Assembly (NCBI GenBank): GCA_009779335.1
Contig: WREM01000007.1
Location: 1-15,022 of the forward strand
Length of the DNA: 15,022 nt
Direction: 5' to 3'
DNA from: Streptococcaceae bacterium
GTDB taxonomy: Bacteria; Bacillota; Bacilli; Lactobacillales; Streptococcaceae
This document shows, one piece after another, positions 12,846 to 15,022 of the stretch. Below the pieces are notes generated by a model. It made no database searches and had not been told where the DNA came from. It saw only the letters and a list, made by a program, of their open reading frames with translations. Position numbers and translations under genes: made by a program. Position 1 is the first letter of the stretch. Every line of letters starts with the position of its first letter.

Positions 12846-13832
12846 TTATAACTTAATCCACTCATCCTGCACTAAGCTGTTGTTTTTATTGATGGAATGT
12901 TCAGGGTACCACGTTTTTGGTCCCACGACAATTTTATCTGTGTGAGAGGATAAAAATTGTGCCCACCATGAAAATGTGGAATTTGAGATAATGAAATGCT
13001 TACACTCTCTCATTAACCGTACCTTCTCCCATAATGGATTATTGGCTTTCTCTACATAGAATTCAGCAGTAGATAAGTGCTTTTCTGCAAACTCTTGAGC
13101 ATAGTCCAAATCATCTGAAAAGAGAAAGAAAACAGGATTTTGAACTTTTTCTTTGATGATTTCAATTCCTCTGACAAAGTAAGATTCATCACATTGAAAG
13201 AAATTTGCTTGATTTTCTTCAGTCAGATAATCCCCACGACGAATTGTGATACACACTGATTGCCTGTCTTGTATTTTTTTATAAAATTCAACATTTTGCT
13301 CCAGCAACTCTTCTTTAGGGGTGAAATCTGCATAAAGTTCCTCCCGCATAGATTGATAGAAATCCGAATCTTCAAAATAAGAATGTAAAAGCAGATGTTC
13401 AGATTGGAGTTCAACTATTTTCTTCTTTGTCTTTCCGGGGAAGATGAGCAATCCTTTTCTATATAGAAAATCTGCGTGTTTTTTCAAGAGCCATGGCAAT
13501 TTCTCATAGGTCGAATAGGTATGCTCTTTCATCCATCTGAGATGATGCACCCAGCGATTATGGTAACGTAGAAGGAAATATTGCGATTTGCTCAAATTTT
13601 CCTTAAGAAACTCTGCAAGTGTCTGTTCCGACACATCGTATTGAGTTTGGAAATCTTTAAGATGATCTTCCCAACCCGATTCTGTTGGATTCATCTGCTT
13701 ATACAAGGACAAGCGATAAAAATTGAAAAGAAGACGACTATTAGAGTATTGTTTTGCCAATTTCTTGGCATAAGCATACTGAAACATCTGATTACCTAAA
13801 CGTCCGTCAATATCTACAAGAATAATCTTCAT
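12846..13832 (-). CDS. GT11 family glycosyltransferase (alpha-1,2-fucosyltransferase-like)
   Basis: GT11 enzymes transfer L-fucose from GDP-fucose to galactose or similar acceptors using a GT-B fold. The 328 residues show the family's N-terminal motif GRLGNQMFQYA (10-20), the donor-site motif at 196-202 reading TIRRGDY, FSDD (238-241), and CKHFIISNSTFSWWAQFL (277-294). In most members the donor motif starts with His (HxRRGDY); here that position is Thr196. No GDP-fucose synthesis genes are in the window, and the neighbouring heptose cassette would be expected to feed a GDP-sugar, so a donor other than fucose is possible. Start ATG 13832 is chosen because AAAGG lies 7 bases upstream; the earlier ATG at 13847 lies inside the preceding gene and has no site. 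The previous stop is four bases away. Confidence 0.88.
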   Translation of the reverse strand: MKIILVDIDGRLGNQMFQYAYAKKLAKQYSNSRLLFNFYRLSLYKQMNPTESGWEDHLKDFQTQYDVSEQTLAEFLKENLSKSQYFLLRYHNRWVHHLRWMKEHTYSTYEKLPWLLKKHADFLYRKGLLIFPGKTKKKIVELQSEHLLLHSYFEDSDFYQSMREELYADFTPKEELLEQNVEFYKKIQDRQSVCITIRRGDYLTEENQANFFQCDESYFVRGIEIIKEKVQNPVFFLFSDDLDYAQEFAEKHLSTAEFYVEKANNPLWEKVRLMRECKHFIISNSTFSWWAQFLSSHTDKIVVGPKTWYPEHSINKNNSLVQDEWIKL

Positions 13833-13836
13833 GAGC

Positions 13837-14793
13837 TTACCTTTCATATTTTTGTAAGAGATAGTATAGATTTGTATTGAGCATAATAAGTCTGTATTTG
13901 AACTTTTGACGCCCTGTTAATACCTTGTTAGCGATTAAAACGCTCCATACATTTTTTATCAATTTTTTGTTAATTTGCTTCGTCATACGGCTATAGTAAA
14001 CATAATGATCCAAGAGATAGAGCATACCATAGGCAAACGCCTGTTTTTGATAAAATTCTAAATTTTCTTGAAATTCAAGAAAACCTTGTAAAGAGTTTTC
14101 TAAATCAGCTATTGAAGCATTGCTCCTGCTCTCAATGATCGAATTTTCATGATTGCGATAATAGATATAATTATAATTCTCAATGACTCGTGCTTTTTTG
14201 GCTAATACCCATACACGAGGAGAAAATTCTTCATCTTCATGAATTGTGTTGCGAGTCAGATAGAGGTTATTTTCAAGTAAGAATTCTCTACGATAGAGAT
14301 ATGCCCATATCATAGGAATGTAATTATGAAGCTGAATCTGAAGCTTGAAAAGCTCTGCTCCATTGCTCACTCCAAGCTCTAATACTTCTTTATTACGTGG
14401 CATGAGATTTTGTCGTCCATCTCCATGAATGGCTTCAAATGAACCACAAACTAAGTCTAAATCATCTTTCTCACAAGCTTGAAAAAGCTCTTTAAGAAAA
14501 TCTGGCTTGACAATGTCATCTGCATCTACAAAGGAAATATATTTCCCCTGAGCGATTTCTAATCCTTTATTCCGAGCAATGGCAGCTCCTTGATTGATAT
14601 TCTCCAATAATTTTATATGAGCATTGGAATCAATTAAATCCTGAATGGATGGGATAGATCCATCTGTTGAACCATCATTTGAAAGAATGATTTCTATATC
14701 TGATAATGTCTGATTGAGGAGTGATTTCAGGCATTCACGCAAATATTTTTCTGCATTATAAACGGGGATAATGACTGATACATTGATATTCAT
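13837..14793 (-). CDS. GT2 family glycosyltransferase
   Basis: The 318-residue protein has the GT-A catalytic core of family 2: VSVIIPVYNAEKYLRECLKSLLNQT (from residue 5), nucleotide-binding NDGSTDGS (39-46), NQGAAIARNKGLE, metal-binding DADD (90-93), and a later HEDEEF motif that carries the probable catalytic base. The C-terminal part is basic and aromatic, suited to membrane association. It should add one sugar of the repeat unit on the cytoplasmic face; donor and linkage are unknown. It is only distantly similar to the GT2 at 8122-9138 outside the core motifs, so the two probably make different linkages. AAAGGA stands 8 bases before ATG 14793, four bases after the upstream gene's stop. 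Its own stop is four bases from the GT11 start. Confidence 0.91.
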   Translation of the reverse strand: MNINVSVIIPVYNAEKYLRECLKSLLNQTLSDIEIILSNDGSTDGSIPSIQDLIDSNAHIKLLENINQGAAIARNKGLEIAQGKYISFVDADDIVKPDFLKELFQACEKDDLDLVCGSFEAIHGDGRQNLMPRNKEVLELGVSNGAELFKLQIQLHNYIPMIWAYLYRREFLLENNLYLTRNTIHEDEEFSPRVWVLAKKARVIENYNYIYYRNHENSIIESRSNASIADLENSLQGFLEFQENLEFYQKQAFAYGMLYLLDHYVYYSRMTKQINKKLIKNVWSVLIANKVLTGRQKFKYRLIMLNTNLYYLLQKYER

Positions 14794-14797
14794 GAGA

Positions 14798-15022
14798 TTA
14801 TCCTTTCAATTTATAAGCCAGATAGACAAGATTCGGAGCTATGGTTAAAGCTTTCAGGGTCATTCTTGCACGCTTGTGTTTAAGTGGGAGGGCTTGCTTG
14901 ATATACTTTTTGTCAGCCTTATATTGCTTTACCAGTGCTTTGAAATAAATTTTGCTGGTTTTTCCATTGATTTTCATCGATTGAAATAGCTTTGAAAATA
15001 GCCAATAATATCCCCAAGCCAA
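14798..15022 (-). CDS. C-terminal fragment, probable glycosyltransferase (runs off right edge)
   Basis: The frame is open from the right edge to a TAA at 14798-14800, giving about 74 residues. No true start is visible, as the first codon TTG is simply where the window begins. The fragment is strongly basic and aromatic (WGYYWLFSKLF, KQYKADKKYIKQ, KHKRARMTLK) and ends in a hydrophobic LTIAPNLVYLAYKL. Such tails are common at the C-terminus of GT2 enzymes in surface-polysaccharide clusters. The immediate linkage to a GT2 gene, four bases downstream, fits this. No catalytic motif lies in the visible part, so the family is an inference from composition and context. Confidence 0.6.
   Translation of the reverse strand: MAWGYYWLFSKLFQSMKINGKTSKIYFKALVKQYKADKKYIKQALPLKHKRARMTLKALTIAPNLVYLAYKLKG

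Noticed and set aside
13833..13847. Start of the GT11 gene five codons earlier
   Set aside because: No ribosome binding site precedes ATG 13847. ATG 13832 has AAAGG at 7 bases and begins right at the family's MKI...GxLGNQ motif.
13837..14793. NDGS instead of DDGS in the GT2 as a sign of inactivity
   Set aside because: Asn at the first position is common in active GT2 enzymes, and the second Asp, DADD and HEDEEF motifs are intact.
1..15022. CRISPR array, insertion sequence, tRNA or rRNA
   Set aside because: No regularly spaced repeats, transposase frames, terminal inverted repeats or tRNA-like cloverleaf stretches were found while reading; nearly all of the window is protein coding.

Overview
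The window looks like chromosome from a low-GC Gram-positive coccus, most likely Lactococcus or a close relative in the Streptococcaceae. The evidence is the gene order ysxC-folB-folKE-folP-Nudix-folC with a fused FolK-FolE protein, which is the arrangement known from Lactococcus lactis; strong AAAGGAG ribosome binding sites; and AT-rich spacers. The species is not determined. Every supported gene is on the minus strand, so transcription runs from right to left.

Right half, about 7590-15022: the downstream part of a surface polysaccharide operon that enters from beyond the right edge. In order of transcription it holds the tail of an unidentified protein, a GT2 glycosyltransferase, a GT11 (fucosyltransferase-family) glycosyltransferase, a Wzx-type flippase, a heptose cassette (hddA, gmhA, gmhB), a second GT2 glycosyltransferase and an unknown protein with four membrane segments. 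It ends in a clear intrinsic terminator. The heptose cassette would turn sedoheptulose 7-phosphate into D-glycero-alpha-D-manno-heptose 1-phosphate. The nucleotidyltransferase that would activate this (hddC) is not in the window, nor are any genes for GDP-fucose.

Middle, about 1149-7588: uvrC alone, then a folate operon that starts at ysxC: ysxC, folB, folKE, folP, a Nudix pyrophosphohydrolase and folC. Gene junctions here overlap or are a few bases apart. Together the fol genes cover GTP to dihydrofolate and polyglutamylation, apart from a phosphatase step and the p-aminobenzoate branch. DHFR is also not in the window. The uvrC and ysxC junctions share one compact design. The preceding stop codon lies inside or at the edge of a terminator hairpin, an extended -10 element follows at once, and the ATG lies 6 nt after the -10 with no Shine-Dalgarno sequence. 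Both mRNAs are therefore predicted to be leaderless.

Left end, 1-1152: a deoxynucleoside kinase gene with its own promoter, overlapping the end of folC, and a non-ATG start. It ends in a strong terminator, followed by a 70-residue protein of unknown function and the start of another unknown gene joined by a TAATG overlap. No gene-free stretch exceeds 300 bases. I saw no RNA genes, insertion sequences or CRISPR arrays.
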